Below are positions 1-9,157 of a stretch of DNA of 64,000 nt, piece after piece. Numbering within the stretch: the stretch's first letter is position 1; each line of letters opens with the position of its first letter. The stretch comes from Paenibacillus alkaliterrae. GTDB taxonomy: Bacteria > Bacillota > Bacilli > Paenibacillales > Paenibacillaceae. A model generated the notes under the pieces. That model did not search any database. It was given only the letters and a program-made list of their open reading frames with translations, and was not told where the DNA came from. The stretch spans positions 53,395-117,394 of the forward strand of contig NZ_JAKGAP010000023.1 in assembly GCF_021532375.1 (NCBI RefSeq), read 5' to 3'. The position numbers and the translations under genes are program-made.

Positions 1-130
1 CTTATGAGCATGGGCCTCTCACAGACCTACACATGCGGTTCGTCGCATATGGTTTCAATTCAGCAATGGATTAGGCTATCCCCGTAGTCCCTACGGTTAG
101 AAGCCTGATGGCTTCGTTTCTCAGATTGAT
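1..130 (-). ncRNA. Putative omega-RNA / right end of IS605-type element
   Basis: On the minus strand, the segment downstream of and overlapping the tnpB 3' end has short self-complementary stretches: CCGTAGGGACTACGG near 85-100, and a conserved-looking GTGTAGGTCTGTGAGAGGCC near 15-35. In IS605/IS200-type elements the 3' end of tnpB and the adjacent right end encode the omega-RNA that guides TnpB. Position and palindromes fit that. The boundaries are guesses and the element may continue beyond the window edge. Confidence 0.4.
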
Positions 131-380
131 GCTTGCGTTCAGATCTCGATGGTGATGACTGCCGCAGCTTGGGCATTCCCAGCATTTAGAATTCTTTCCT
201 CGACCGCACGACTTAAATAACTCGCCTTTCCACTCATTTGAAGGCAATTGACCGCTTTGCTTCATTTCTTCGACAATGTGCCAATAAGCATCCTTTTCTA
301 GCTGCTTGGCCAACAAAAAATTAAACACAAATCGAGTGCAGCCTATCGTTTTGTTCATAAGTATTGCTTGTTCTATCATT
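71..380 (-). pseudogene. tnpB (RNA-guided nuclease) remnant, internally deleted
   Basis: Reading leftward, the first part resembles the TnpB N-terminus (EQAILMNKTIGCTRFVFN, then SNEWKGELF). It jumps directly to the TnpB C-terminus: a zinc-finger half with CWECPSCGSHHHRDLNAS, including the RuvC-III-like HRDxNAS motif, and the tail. About 250 residues between them (bridge helix, RuvC-I and RuvC-II, first zinc knuckle) are missing, as is the first stretch of the N-terminus, so it cannot be an active nuclease. It abuts the stop codon of the upstream glycosidase at 381. That suggests the element inserted at, or a deletion ended at, the 3' end of that gene. A different piece of a similar tnpB lies at 59494-59768. 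Confidence 0.75.
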
Positions 381-2033
381 CTATCCATAGGTCGGATACA
401 CGATGCCGATATCATGCAGCTGTTCAAAAGAGCCGTTGACAAAACGAAGCTGCTCATTGCCTTTCACCGTAAATGCCAGCTCCTTACCCTCATAGAGCAG
501 CTTGCCCGACACCGTACGCACGCTCATTCCAACTATACCTGTGAGACCCCCCTTACGGTCCGTAATGACACGAATGCCGTTTGGAAAGCGCATATGTTCG
601 TATCCATCGCGATAAATAATCGATTCTTCACGCGTATTGATCAGCTCGAACAAAATCTCGTCGACCGTACGTCCGTATGCTGTCTCTCCAGCTATTTCCT
701 CGCCATGATCCATCGCATACGGCAGCAGACCTGTGAACCAAAGCGTCTCCTCCGGCGTAGGCAAAATGCCGCACAAACGCTCCACAAAGTCAAGCACGCA
801 TAAAATTGCCGGCGAGTAGGTTTCCGTAAACCCCTCCTCCCCCGTCCAAGGGCTGAGAGCCTGTGCGAAGCGCGTCATCTTTGCCATAGCCGACACTAAC
901 GGATACATGACCCATGTAAGCTCCACATACCGTTGATGCTTCTCGAATGCATGCGCCGTACGGATCATGCTTAAGAAATTAGACGAACCTCCCCAGCTGT
1001 TATAGCTGGAGAAGGGATCGAATCGAGGATCATCCATAGCCAGCGAAGTGAACGGATATTTGGCGAAAAACTTTCTTGTATTCAACAAATAACGCTTCAG
1101 CACCGTGTCAAAAAATGAACGGTCACCAACCTCGCAGGCCATCACCCGCAGCAGCACATCCGACTGTACGCGTACCAGCTCGTTATTCCTGTCGCGATCG
1201 TAGAAAAAATGTTCCTCTTCGTCAAAGCAATACTCGAACAGACTAGAAAGCGATGCCTCTGCCTTCTCGCGCCATCCTTTGGCAGGAAGACCGAGCTCCT
1301 CGGCCATAGCTGCAAGGTACATTCTTTGACAATAGACGTTGGCCGTCAAATCAGGAGCCAGAAAAGGCAGGACCGGCGAATCCAGATTATACTGCGTTGC
1401 ATCATCCAGATGCGGCGTATCGGGCACATGCCAGAATCTAGGAGAGAGATCATGTCCGGTATCGAACGTGCTGAACGCTTCGACACAGCCCGTTCCACGG
1501 GTATCGCGGTAAGTCATCAGCCACTCATCGTAACGCGCCATCGCATCGTACATCGTTTGCAGAAATTCCTTGCTTCGGCCGTGCAGACTATAATGATTCC
1601 AGACACAGCGGGCAAGCGGCGTAACAAGCTGAATTTGCCGGAAAGACGGCCCATGCTCTGTCACTTTATAAGGGAGCATACCGTCCTCCCTCTGATAGAC
1701 GGCAAAGGAACGATATGTCGTTTCCGATACGGAAGGAATAAATCGGGACAGCAGCTCTGCGTTGATCGTGCCCGTACTCTCCAGCCAGCAGCCCAAATAC
1801 ACACCGCCCTCATGCAGAATAGGCTCCGGATTTTCCCCGGTAGGCACAATGCAGTCCAGCAGCTTGCGCATCGCCTCATCATACACGCTCTCCAACCGGC
1901 CTTGGGTTGCGGCAAATCTTACACCGGATTGCTTCCATTCCTTGATAACAGCATAATCAGAACCTTTTTTCCCTTGGCCGAACTTCTGCTCAATCGATAT
2001 TCCCCTCAGGCGCTTCAGCAATGCCTCGCTCAT
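381..2033 (-). CDS. MGH1-type (alpha/alpha)6-barrel glycoside hydrolase
   Basis: About 550 residues, no signal peptide, so probably cytoplasmic. The Trp/Tyr/Asp-rich helical pattern (segments such as FNTR-like FWHVPDTPH, SSYNSWGGSSNF, LSPWTGEEGFTETY) is typical of six-hairpin glycosidases related to GH37/GH63 and glycogen-debranching-type enzymes. The substrate is not readable from sequence. Start chosen at ATG 2033, which has AGGGTGG eight bases upstream. It is the last gene of a leftward block with a sugar ABC importer, so it likely hydrolyses the imported oligosaccharide. The stop codon lies exactly at the junction with a tnpB remnant, so the native C-terminus may have been altered by a few residues. 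Confidence 0.75.
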   Translation of the reverse strand: MSEALLKRLRGISIEQKFGQGKKGSDYAVIKEWKQSGVRFAATQGRLESVYDEAMRKLLDCIVPTGENPEPILHEGGVYLGCWLESTGTINAELLSRFIPSVSETTYRSFAVYQREDGMLPYKVTEHGPSFRQIQLVTPLARCVWNHYSLHGRSKEFLQTMYDAMARYDEWLMTYRDTRGTGCVEAFSTFDTGHDLSPRFWHVPDTPHLDDATQYNLDSPVLPFLAPDLTANVYCQRMYLAAMAEELGLPAKGWREKAEASLSSLFEYCFDEEEHFFYDRDRNNELVRVQSDVLLRVMACEVGDRSFFDTVLKRYLLNTRKFFAKYPFTSLAMDDPRFDPFSSYNSWGGSSNFLSMIRTAHAFEKHQRYVELTWVMYPLVSAMAKMTRFAQALSPWTGEEGFTETYSPAILCVLDFVERLCGILPTPEETLWFTGLLPYAMDHGEEIAGETAYGRTVDEILFELINTREESIIYRDGYEHMRFPNGIRVITDRKGGLTGIVGMSVRTVSGKLLYEGKELAFTVKGNEQLRFVNGSFEQLHDIGIVYPTYG

Positions 2034-2142
2034 TCGTCTAACCACCCTTTCTTTTTGAGTCGGTCATTCTATTATCGTTCCATTCTGTGCCAATCATGGA
2101 AACAGACTGCCTTGCGGCAGCCTGTTCATCAACAGATTCGGC

Positions 2143-3483
2143 TTATTGATTGCTCTCGAATATTTTAAGCGTACCGCTATAAAAATCCGTTACCGCTTGC
2201 TCCACTGTTTTGCGGCCAAATCCGATTTCCTGAACACTGGTTTCAGCGAGCTTGGAAAATTCAGCGAATCCCGGAGGATTGTAGCTGACCGCGAACGGCT
2301 CGGTTATCGTCGCTTTGGATACGCGGCTAGTATAATCGTATACGATCTGATCTACTTCGCTTGCTTCTCCTTCAAGTACAGCCCTGTTCTTGGAGGTGAC
2401 CGGAACACCCCGATCGTTACCTAAAACTTTCGCTGCTTCGGGATCATTAATAAAGAAGTTAATCAGCATTGCAACCTCCTTCGGGTGCTGCGTCTTTGCA
2501 TAACCCGAAAGTCCCTGACTCGATTCGAATACAACTCCCGTGCCCTTCGGACCCCGTGGCAGCTGCACCATTGTGAGCGGATCCTCCGTCAGACTTTGAT
2601 GCGCCGCGAGCTGATTTGACGGGATGAGGCTCATAGCAACTTTGCCCGTTACGATCAGCGATTTACTTGGATCGCTCGGCGGATTCGATACCGCAAGCTC
2701 TGGAGTGACAACGCCGCCGGAAGTCGTCATTTCTTCCCATTGTTTGAACCATCTAAGCGCGTCCGCTTCTTCGAAGCCGGGTTTGCCCTCCGCTATGTTA
2801 TAAAGCTGCTTACCGTTCTGTTTCAAGCCAATATCCATTCCGTCTACCGTGAAATTGTAAGTGCCGTACACACCGTTACCCAGCTTGTCTGCAATTTCCT
2901 TGCTGATTCGAGCATAATCCTCCCAGTTCCAGCCGTCCTGCGGCACAGGAATGCCGGCCTGCTCGAACAGCTTTTGATTCAGGACAATACCCCTTGCGTT
3001 GGCACCCGCCGAGATGTGCAGCAGCTTGCCGCCTAGTGTGCCGTATTGAATCATTGACTTATCCATATCTGACAGATCTAACTCATTGCCTACATACGGA
3101 TCAAGTTCAAGCAGGACGCCCTTGTTCGCATAGTCGACCACATTGCCGCCGAGGAAGAAAATATCGGCAGCTGTTCCGGAAGCCAGCTGAGTGTTCAGCT
3201 TATCAAAATAACCCGTTGCCGGTGCGAATTCACCTAAAATTTTAATGTGCGGATATTTCTTCTGGAACAGCTCGAGCACCTGATTTGTCCGGTCTGCCCG
3301 CTTTTGGTCACCCCACCACATAACGCGCAGCTCAACCTGCTCCTGCCCGCCGTTTTCTTCCCCGACCTGGGAGCCGCTGTTGCTGCCGCCCGAGTTCGTC
3401 TCTCCTGCGCTTGTGCCTCCGCCGCAAGCCGTAACGACCATCATCAAAACCGCTAATAGAAAAATCAATATACGTTGCTTCAT
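2143..3483 (-). CDS. Carbohydrate ABC transporter substrate-binding lipoprotein
   Basis: About 446 residues, extracellular solute-binding family 1. The N-terminus is a lipoprotein signal peptide with lipobox VVTACGG, the Cys near residue 20, followed by a Gly/Ser/Asn-rich linker. The mature start ELRVMWWGDQKRADRTNQV and a C-terminal domain with GLSGYAKT and INFFINDPEAAKVLGN are typical of sugar-binding proteins that partner MalF/MalG-type permeases. Start chosen at ATG 3483 behind GGGGG. It follows the two permeases after a 121-bp gap. That gap has a cre-like GAACCGCTTACA at 3511-3522 that is one base short of the CcpA consensus, so carbon-catabolite control is only a suggestion. Ligand unknown. 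Confidence 0.88.
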   Translation of the reverse strand: MKQRILIFLLAVLMMVVTACGGGTSAGETNSGGSNSGSQVGEENGGQEQVELRVMWWGDQKRADRTNQVLELFQKKYPHIKILGEFAPATGYFDKLNTQLASGTAADIFFLGGNVVDYANKGVLLELDPYVGNELDLSDMDKSMIQYGTLGGKLLHISAGANARGIVLNQKLFEQAGIPVPQDGWNWEDYARISKEIADKLGNGVYGTYNFTVDGMDIGLKQNGKQLYNIAEGKPGFEEADALRWFKQWEEMTTSGGVVTPELAVSNPPSDPSKSLIVTGKVAMSLIPSNQLAAHQSLTEDPLTMVQLPRGPKGTGVVFESSQGLSGYAKTQHPKEVAMLINFFINDPEAAKVLGNDRGVPVTSKNRAVLEGEASEVDQIVYDYTSRVSKATITEPFAVSYNPPGFAEFSKLAETSVQEIGFGRKTVEQAVTDFYSGTLKIFESNQ

Positions 3484-3619
3484 CCCAATTACCCCCAATT
3501 GATATATTGTGAACCGCTTACATTGTTCATCTTACTTGATAGTGTGTTCATGTAACATTTCATTATTTCGGCAGTTCATTATTAATTTTTTCGGGTAGCA
3601 CTCCGTCACTTTCCCGCGT

Positions 3620-4459
3620 TTATTTCAAGCCTGTCGTCGCGATACCTTCTAGAAAATAACGCTGGAACATGAGAAATACCGCTGTAATCGGAAGGAGCGA
3701 CAAGGTAGACATCGCAAGCAGCGCGCCCCAGTCGGATGAACCCGAAGGGTCGAACAATGCCCGTATGCCGAGCTGGACCGTGAACAGTCTTAAATCACTC
3801 AGATAGATCATTTGGCTGAAAAAATCATCCCAAGTCCAAATGAACGTAAAAATAGCGGTCGTAATCAACGCTGGGACAAGCAGCGGGAGAATCATGCGGA
3901 AATAAATTTGTTTTTGACTGCAGCCGTCAATTGTCGCACTTTCATCCAGCTCCCGCGGTATCCCCCGTATAAACTGAACCATCAGCAGGATGAAGAAAGA
4001 GTCCGTCGCCAGCCATTTCGGCAAAACAAGCGGGTAATACGTATTTATCCAGTGCAGCTCATTAAAAATTACGTATTGCGGAACAAGCGTCACATGATAA
4101 GGGAGCATAATCGTAACCAGCATTAATGAGAACCATATCTTGCTAAATTTAAATTTCAGCCTGGCGAAGGCGAAAGCAGCCAGCGAGCAGGTTATGACAT
4201 TCCCCAAAACGCTCAAAATGGAAATGATGAACGAGTTTGCGAAGAAACGACTAAACTTAATGCCTTGAAAACCTTGCCAACCGTTTACGTAGTTCTCCAG
4301 CGTGAATGTTCTTGGCCATAGACTCGGATCCGAGAAGATAAGCTGATTCGGCTTGAAGGAGCTGCTGATCAGCCAAAGGACAGGATATATCATCAGAAGG
4401 CCCAACAGAATAATCGGCACATGCTTAAGAGCTTGTCCATACCTTGCATTAATTACCAT
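3620..4459 (-). CDS. Carbohydrate ABC transporter permease (MalG/UgpE type)
   Basis: About 279 residues with six predicted membrane helices. It carries the cytoplasmic EAA loop (ELDESATIDGCSQKQIYFRM then ILPLLVPA) that docks on the ATPase. A C-terminal QRYFLEGIATTGLK end is typical of MalG-type permeases. The stop codon of the upstream permease lies immediately before it, and GGGAGG sits at that stop. The ATG at 4459 (12 bases from the Shine-Dalgarno) is preferred over the TTG at 4468, which would be only three bases away. No ATPase gene is in the cluster, so a shared MsmX-like ATPase must energise it (inference from family biology). Confidence 0.9.
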   Translation of the reverse strand: MVINARYGQALKHVPIILLGLLMIYPVLWLISSSFKPNQLIFSDPSLWPRTFTLENYVNGWQGFQGIKFSRFFANSFIISILSVLGNVITCSLAAFAFARLKFKFSKIWFSLMLVTIMLPYHVTLVPQYVIFNELHWINTYYPLVLPKWLATDSFFILLMVQFIRGIPRELDESATIDGCSQKQIYFRMILPLLVPALITTAIFTFIWTWDDFFSQMIYLSDLRLFTVQLGIRALFDPSGSSDWGALLAMSTLSLLPITAVFLMFQRYFLEGIATTGLK

Positions 4460-4468
4460 TATCCACAA

Positions 4469-5383
4469 CTACCTCCCTTCCTTATTGTCACCGTAGAACA
4501 CCCAGTACTTGGAGGTTACAAAGACGATTGCAGTGAAACCCCCAATAATTAACAGCATAATCCACGCTAACGCTGAAGCATAGCCCATATCGAAGAAGGA
4601 GAAGCCCTTCAAATATAAGTAAAGCGTGTAGAACATTGTGGCATCCAGAGGACCGCCGCGGCCGTCTCCGATAACAAATGCCGGCGTAAACGCCTGAAAC
4701 GAATGGATAATGCTCATAATTAGATTAAAGAAAATGACTGGAGATAACATAGGCAGCGTGATACTAAAAAACTGATTCCACTTCCGCGCGCCGTCCACCT
4801 GAGCCGCTTCATACAAATCAGCCGGAATTTGCTTTAGTCCTGCCAGGAAGATAACCATCGCCGAGCCGAACTGCCAGATTGATAGAGTAATGATCGTATA
4901 TACGATATAATCCGGATGCGAAATCCAGGAAGGACCCTGAATTCCCAGCCAGGACAAAACTTTGTTAACGGCGCCTGTACTGTCAAAAATTTGCCGCCAT
5001 ACGATCGCAATGGCAACGCTTCCGCCAAGCAAGGAAGGGATATAATAAATCGTTCGATAAATACCCAAAGCACGTATCCCTTTATTGAGAACTACGGCTA
5101 CCAGCAGCGCAAAGGCCAGTCTCAGCGGGACAGAAATGAATACATACTTAAAGGTAAGCAATAACGAGCCGCTGAACGTGCTGTCATTGGTTAATATTTG
5201 AACGTAATTATCCAATCCGATCCAAGTCGGCGGGGAAAGCAGGTTGTATTTGGTTAATGACAAATACAATGAGCCGAGCATCGGACCGGCTGTTAAGAAG
5301 AAAAAGCCGATCAGCCACGGCAGCAAAAAGAGATATGCGGTTTGATTCTGCTCCCGGGCCAATGATCTGCGTGATGTTCCCAT
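4469..5383 (-). CDS. Carbohydrate ABC transporter permease (MalF/UgpA type)
   Basis: 304 residues with six membrane helices and the EAA motif (LYEAAQVDGARKWNQFFSIT then LPMLSP). It has the N-terminal LFLLPWLIGFFFLTAGPM helix usual for MalF-like subunits of oligosaccharide importers. Start ATG 5383 is preceded by AAGGAGGG. It is the first transporter gene after the YesN-like response regulator (176-bp gap), and its stop abuts the second permease, indicating translational coupling. The gene order permease-permease-binding protein-glycosidase is common in Paenibacillus oligosaccharide utilisation loci. Confidence 0.9.
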   Translation of the reverse strand: MGTSRRSLAREQNQTAYLFLLPWLIGFFFLTAGPMLGSLYLSLTKYNLLSPPTWIGLDNYVQILTNDSTFSGSLLLTFKYVFISVPLRLAFALLVAVVLNKGIRALGIYRTIYYIPSLLGGSVAIAIVWRQIFDSTGAVNKVLSWLGIQGPSWISHPDYIVYTIITLSIWQFGSAMVIFLAGLKQIPADLYEAAQVDGARKWNQFFSITLPMLSPVIFFNLIMSIIHSFQAFTPAFVIGDGRGGPLDATMFYTLYLYLKGFSFFDMGYASALAWIMLLIIGGFTAIVFVTSKYWVFYGDNKEGR

Positions 5384-5559
5384 AGCAAATATCCCTCCTT
5401 ATGAATGTTGTCTGCACAAACGATCCCTATCCTGTCGGAAGCCGAGACGCACGGTATGCCGCTCATTGCCGCATGCGCCGAGCCCCTCCTGATCTGCCGC
5501 TCCTATATCGTTTGGTTCTTGTACACTTATCATACGCAGGATGAATGAAGGCGAAAATA

Positions 5560-7155
5560 TCATTTCTTCGGGAATTCGCTATCATTTTTTTCAGGTTGAC
5601 GCAGTCGGTAGTCTGAAGGCGTCATCCCATACATTCGCTTGAATTTCGAGCTGAAATAGCTTGCATTAGAGAAGCCTGTGAGCCCAGAAATATCCCATAA
5701 GCTGAGCGCCGTGCTTCGGAGCAAATGGGTTGCGTGCGCCATTCTAACCTCAGTCAAGTATTGAATGAAGGTTTTGCCTACCTTTGCTTTGAACAGCTCC
5801 GAGAAATAAGAGGGGTTATAGTTAAATTTTTCAGCGAGCATCGTCAAATTTATATCATACATATAGTTCACGTCTATGTATTGCTGTGACGCCTGTATGG
5901 AGGAATAATCTGTATCCTCCGCTCCACTTTGAAGCTTGTCATGAATCTTGACCGCAAGACTGAGCAGATAGCGGCTGGCCTTCGCCACTGTGCTCAGGTC
6001 TAATGCCGTCTCCGGACGGACCCATAGCTGCTCCCCGCCCTCAAGTGAAACATTTGATTCGTAGGCAAGCTCCTCTAGCATCAAATTGAATTGAAAGATA
6101 GTTTTGACGAATCGAATGCGGGATACGGCAAAGGCTTCCTGCAGCTCACGCTCAATCGTCTGAGCAAGCTGCTCCATTTCTCCCCGCTGTAACAGACGGT
6201 GTATCAATTTTCCGGTATCCTCAGGCAGCAAGGATGGTTCCTCTCCTATTCGATCTCCCTGCCGGAAATTTGCCTCCTCAATATTCCAAGCAAGCAAGGA
6301 GGACATATATCCATCCTTCCAATGATTAAACCCCGTAACAGACTGACCGATCCCAATCGAAGGCTCGAAACCGATATTCTCTTTGACTATGCTCTGCAAT
6401 TTGCGTTCAAACTCCTCAGGCTTTGCATCCGCATCCTGCAGCACTATGTGCATCAGTCCTGGATAGGCCGCATCGCGAAACGCCTGAGGCGAGCCGGGAA
6501 AGTCTCCCGCCAGCTCACGGCAAATTAATTCAAAGGGCAATCTGAATTTATCGGGTGATCTTTCGATGCTGTTCTCTCGCTCACGAAGTCCAGCTGTTAT
6601 AAAGCGAACACTTTGCGTATTCAACTCCTCCAACTGGAACAGTCTCGCCCGCTCGCTGAAGATATCCTCACGCTCCATTTCCCCCTTGACCGCACGCACG
6701 AGAAAATGCTCCTTCATCTCCTTGTAGTACTGGGAAAGCCGCCATTTGATATCCTCTGCCTGCTTATAGCTTTCAAATTCCTTATCCAGCTCGCTCTTCA
6801 CCTTAAAAAGCGCTTCCGTCAGTTCATCCCTCGCAACCGGTTTTAACAAATAGTCTCGCGCTTGATGGCGGACCGCCGCATGCGCGTACCCAAAATCCTC
6901 ATAGCCCGTTATAACGATAAGCCTCAGTTCCGGATAAAGCTTTCGGCACTCATTAAGAAACGACATCCCATCCATGACCGGCATATTCATATCTGTAATC
7001 ACAATATCAAACGCTTCATTCTCCAGTTGCTCCATAGCTTCCATTCCGTTTGAAGCTTCTCCTGCTATCCGAAGCCCCAGCTCATCCCAATCCGCCTTCA
7101 GCCGAAGTCCTTGACGAATTTCCGGCTCATCATCCACGATCAATACTTTGTACAT
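5560..7155 (-). CDS. YesN-like response regulator, AraC family
   Basis: 531 residues. The N-terminal receiver domain is complete: DDE acidic pair, phospho-acceptor Asp in VITDMNMPVMDGM near residue 55, Lys in YLLKPVARDEL. A long middle region follows, then a C-terminal AraC-type double helix-turn-helix (about residues 425-525) with YNPSYFSELFKAKVGKTF and GFSNASYFSSKFKRMYGMTP. Family knowledge: such regulators are phosphorylated by YesM-type kinases and activate adjacent sugar ABC operons. The start overlaps the 3' end of the kinase gene by 26 bp and follows AGGAGGAGAGGG, so the pair is translationally coupled. The target is presumably the transporter block just downstream. Confidence 0.92.
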   Translation of the reverse strand: MYKVLIVDDEPEIRQGLRLKADWDELGLRIAGEASNGMEAMEQLENEAFDIVITDMNMPVMDGMSFLNECRKLYPELRLIVITGYEDFGYAHAAVRHQARDYLLKPVARDELTEALFKVKSELDKEFESYKQAEDIKWRLSQYYKEMKEHFLVRAVKGEMEREDIFSERARLFQLEELNTQSVRFITAGLRERENSIERSPDKFRLPFELICRELAGDFPGSPQAFRDAAYPGLMHIVLQDADAKPEEFERKLQSIVKENIGFEPSIGIGQSVTGFNHWKDGYMSSLLAWNIEEANFRQGDRIGEEPSLLPEDTGKLIHRLLQRGEMEQLAQTIERELQEAFAVSRIRFVKTIFQFNLMLEELAYESNVSLEGGEQLWVRPETALDLSTVAKASRYLLSLAVKIHDKLQSGAEDTDYSSIQASQQYIDVNYMYDINLTMLAEKFNYNPSYFSELFKAKVGKTFIQYLTEVRMAHATHLLRSTALSLWDISGLTGFSNASYFSSKFKRMYGMTPSDYRLRQPEKNDSEFPKK

Positions 7156-8950
7156 GCTCCCTCTCCTCCTGCGCAGGCAATATGAGCTTGATCATCGTTC
7201 CGCCGCATTCACTTGCTTTGATTTGAATTTCGAATAAATCCCCATAATACAGACGGCATCGCGCCATCACATTGCTCAGGCCGATTTGCCGGCTCCGGCT
7301 TGTCAATATATCATCCATCCGGGCGGATGAGGAACGCTCCAACAGCTGCCTTCTTATATCCTCCGCTATACCCGGACCGTTATCCGCAATACGAAGATGG
7401 ATACGCCCTTCCATTCGTCTAACGGAAATATCCACGCATGCCTCTGCTTGATGCAGAAAGCTGTATTTGACGGCATTTTCGATCAATGGCTGCAAAATAA
7501 ATTTAATTATCGTCACATGCTCCAGCTTTCCCTCCTGCCGCAAAGAGATGTGAAGCCGGTCGCCGAAGCGGACCTGCAAGATGGACATATAATCCTTCAC
7601 ATACTTGAGCTCTTCCTCCAGAGGGACCAGATCATCGCTCATTTTAAGGGAAAACCGCATCATTTTCCCGAGCGATTCAATAACCTTTACTGTATCGTCC
7701 GTCCTCTTCTGCATGGCAAGACTGCTCATCAGCTCCAAGGTATTGAATAGGAAATGCGGATTGATTTGCATCAGCAGCGCCTTGTATTCCGCCTGCTGCC
7801 GCAGCAGCTTCAGCTCGAACTCATTCTTAATATGCTGCCTTAGCTGCCTGACCATGTTGCGGAAGGTATCGGTTACAAAAGCAACCTCGTTGCGCAAGCT
7901 GCTCCGGGGAGGCAGACGCATTTCCGCTTGGCTGAAATCCCCCCTCTGCACTTGCCGCATCGCTGATACAAGCCTCGACAGCGGTTTCGAAATGCTATGC
8001 GACAGCCAGATTGCCAGCAAAACGGACAGGACCAGCAGCAATGACGCGAACGCAACAATGCTCCTGCGCAATTGGAAGAGCTCCGAGTATAAGTCCTCCT
8101 CAGAGACAAATCCGACCAGCATCCAGTTCGTCCTCTGGAGCTTCTTGAATACTACGATATCCGTCATTCCTCTTTCATTTTCCAAATAGATGACCCCCTG
8201 CTTTCGCCAATCGCCGCGGATTTGCTCCACCGCAGGCATACGGCCTGCTCGCAAGTCGTATTCAGATTGCGACAGCAGCGGCTCACCCTCCTGATCCAGC
8301 AAATAAATCGTCCCGCTCTGGCCGAGATGAATCCGATTAAGAGGCTGGAGGAAGTAATCGCTGCTTACATTAACCTTCATGACCGTCCTTGCATGCGTAG
8401 GCTCGAATGTACCGATCGGCATAAGCATGCTAATTACAGAATGAGAATTGTTGTATCTCTCCTCAACCGGATCCTTATGACTGGACATCCAGTGCTTACC
8501 CAATGTTTTAAAGTCTTTATACCACTGTTTGTCGAGGAAGGAGGGATCTGTAATCACCTGATTATCTCCGCTGATCCACAGGCCGTTCTCCCGATAAATT
8601 GTCACCCTTGATACACTAGTATAGCTGTTCGTCGCCTGGGTAAGAAAGCTGCTTAGCTTAATATGCGAAAGCATCTTCTCCCCGGCTGGAAGATCGGGAT
8701 CAGAAACGGCCCTGTCCCAGCCTTTGGTCGTTTCGCTGTTGAATACAAGGGATGCGAGATCGTATATCTGCATCTGAACCATATCCACATAAGCACCGTA
8801 CTCCTCCATTTTCTCCAAAGCTGAGGACTCGATATAAGAACGGATAATCGATCGGGATTCATTGAACAAAACGACGGACATTGCGCCGAATGACAAGACA
8901 AACAATAGAATAAATACGGTAATCAAGCGGCTTTTGAGCGAATAAAACAT
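7130..8950 (-). CDS. YesM-like sensor histidine kinase
   Basis: About 606 residues. A membrane helix near residues 8-28 is followed by a roughly 260-residue extracytoplasmic sensor region (Cache-like) and a second helix near 295-318. After that come HAMP, a His_kinase domain with INPHFLFNTLELMSS (phospho-accepting His), and a HATPase_c domain with N-box PLIENAVKYSF and G-box ADNGPGI. This is the YesM/LytS-type class that senses extracellular sugars or their binding proteins. Start chosen at ATG 8950 with GAGGGG seven bases upstream; an ATG 21 bases earlier lacks a ribosome site. First gene of the leftward block; the 5' region carries a dispersed repeat. Confidence 0.92.
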   Translation of the reverse strand: MFYSLKSRLITVFILLFVLSFGAMSVVLFNESRSIIRSYIESSALEKMEEYGAYVDMVQMQIYDLASLVFNSETTKGWDRAVSDPDLPAGEKMLSHIKLSSFLTQATNSYTSVSRVTIYRENGLWISGDNQVITDPSFLDKQWYKDFKTLGKHWMSSHKDPVEERYNNSHSVISMLMPIGTFEPTHARTVMKVNVSSDYFLQPLNRIHLGQSGTIYLLDQEGEPLLSQSEYDLRAGRMPAVEQIRGDWRKQGVIYLENERGMTDIVVFKKLQRTNWMLVGFVSEEDLYSELFQLRRSIVAFASLLLVLSVLLAIWLSHSISKPLSRLVSAMRQVQRGDFSQAEMRLPPRSSLRNEVAFVTDTFRNMVRQLRQHIKNEFELKLLRQQAEYKALLMQINPHFLFNTLELMSSLAMQKRTDDTVKVIESLGKMMRFSLKMSDDLVPLEEELKYVKDYMSILQVRFGDRLHISLRQEGKLEHVTIIKFILQPLIENAVKYSFLHQAEACVDISVRRMEGRIHLRIADNGPGIAEDIRRQLLERSSSARMDDILTSRSRQIGLSNVMARCRLYYGDLFEIQIKASECGGTMIKLILPAQEEREHVQSIDRG

Positions 8951-9012
8951 AGCTTGTCCCCTCTTTCGCATAAGCGGTCTGCATTATTAGCATTTATATT
9001 AACATAACCTGT

Positions 9013-9058
9013 CAAGCTCCTCTCAAACCCTGTTTGGCGCGCTATAGTGGATTTATAC
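9013..9058 (+). repeat. Dispersed intergenic repeat, copy A
   Basis: About 46 bp ending in TGGCGCGCTATAGTGGATTT. A near-identical stretch occurs at 44835-44880 (TGGCGCGCTATAATGGATTT), also intergenic. The core CTATAATGGATTTCTAC recurs inside the 51-bp tandem repeats at 20641. All copies are non-coding. This copy lies in the upstream region of the YesM-like kinase gene. Confidence 0.6.
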
Positions 9059-9100
9059 AGGCTGCGAGGGAGATATTACTGGACAACTATTCAAAAACGA

Positions 9101-9131
9101 CAAAAAGCCGCCGAGCATCGCTCGACAGCCT
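9101..9131 (-). terminator. Intrinsic terminator after trpD2-like gene
   Basis: On the minus strand, GGCTGTCGAGC pairs with GCTCGGCGGCT around a GAT loop, followed by TTTTTG. It lies 27 bp past the stop of the TrpD2-like gene and separates the nitrogen block from the YesM operon. Confidence 0.7.
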
Positions 9132-9157
9132 CCAAAGTTTATATATTCCGTACCCGG

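Noticed and set aside
306..803. Open frame on the plus strand inside the glycosidase gene
   Set aside because: Antisense shadow of the glycosidase and tnpB remnant; no ribosome site and no recognisable domain.
3508..3523. CcpA cre-like site before the binding-protein gene
   Set aside because: One base too short for the cre consensus; not strong enough to list as a separate site.
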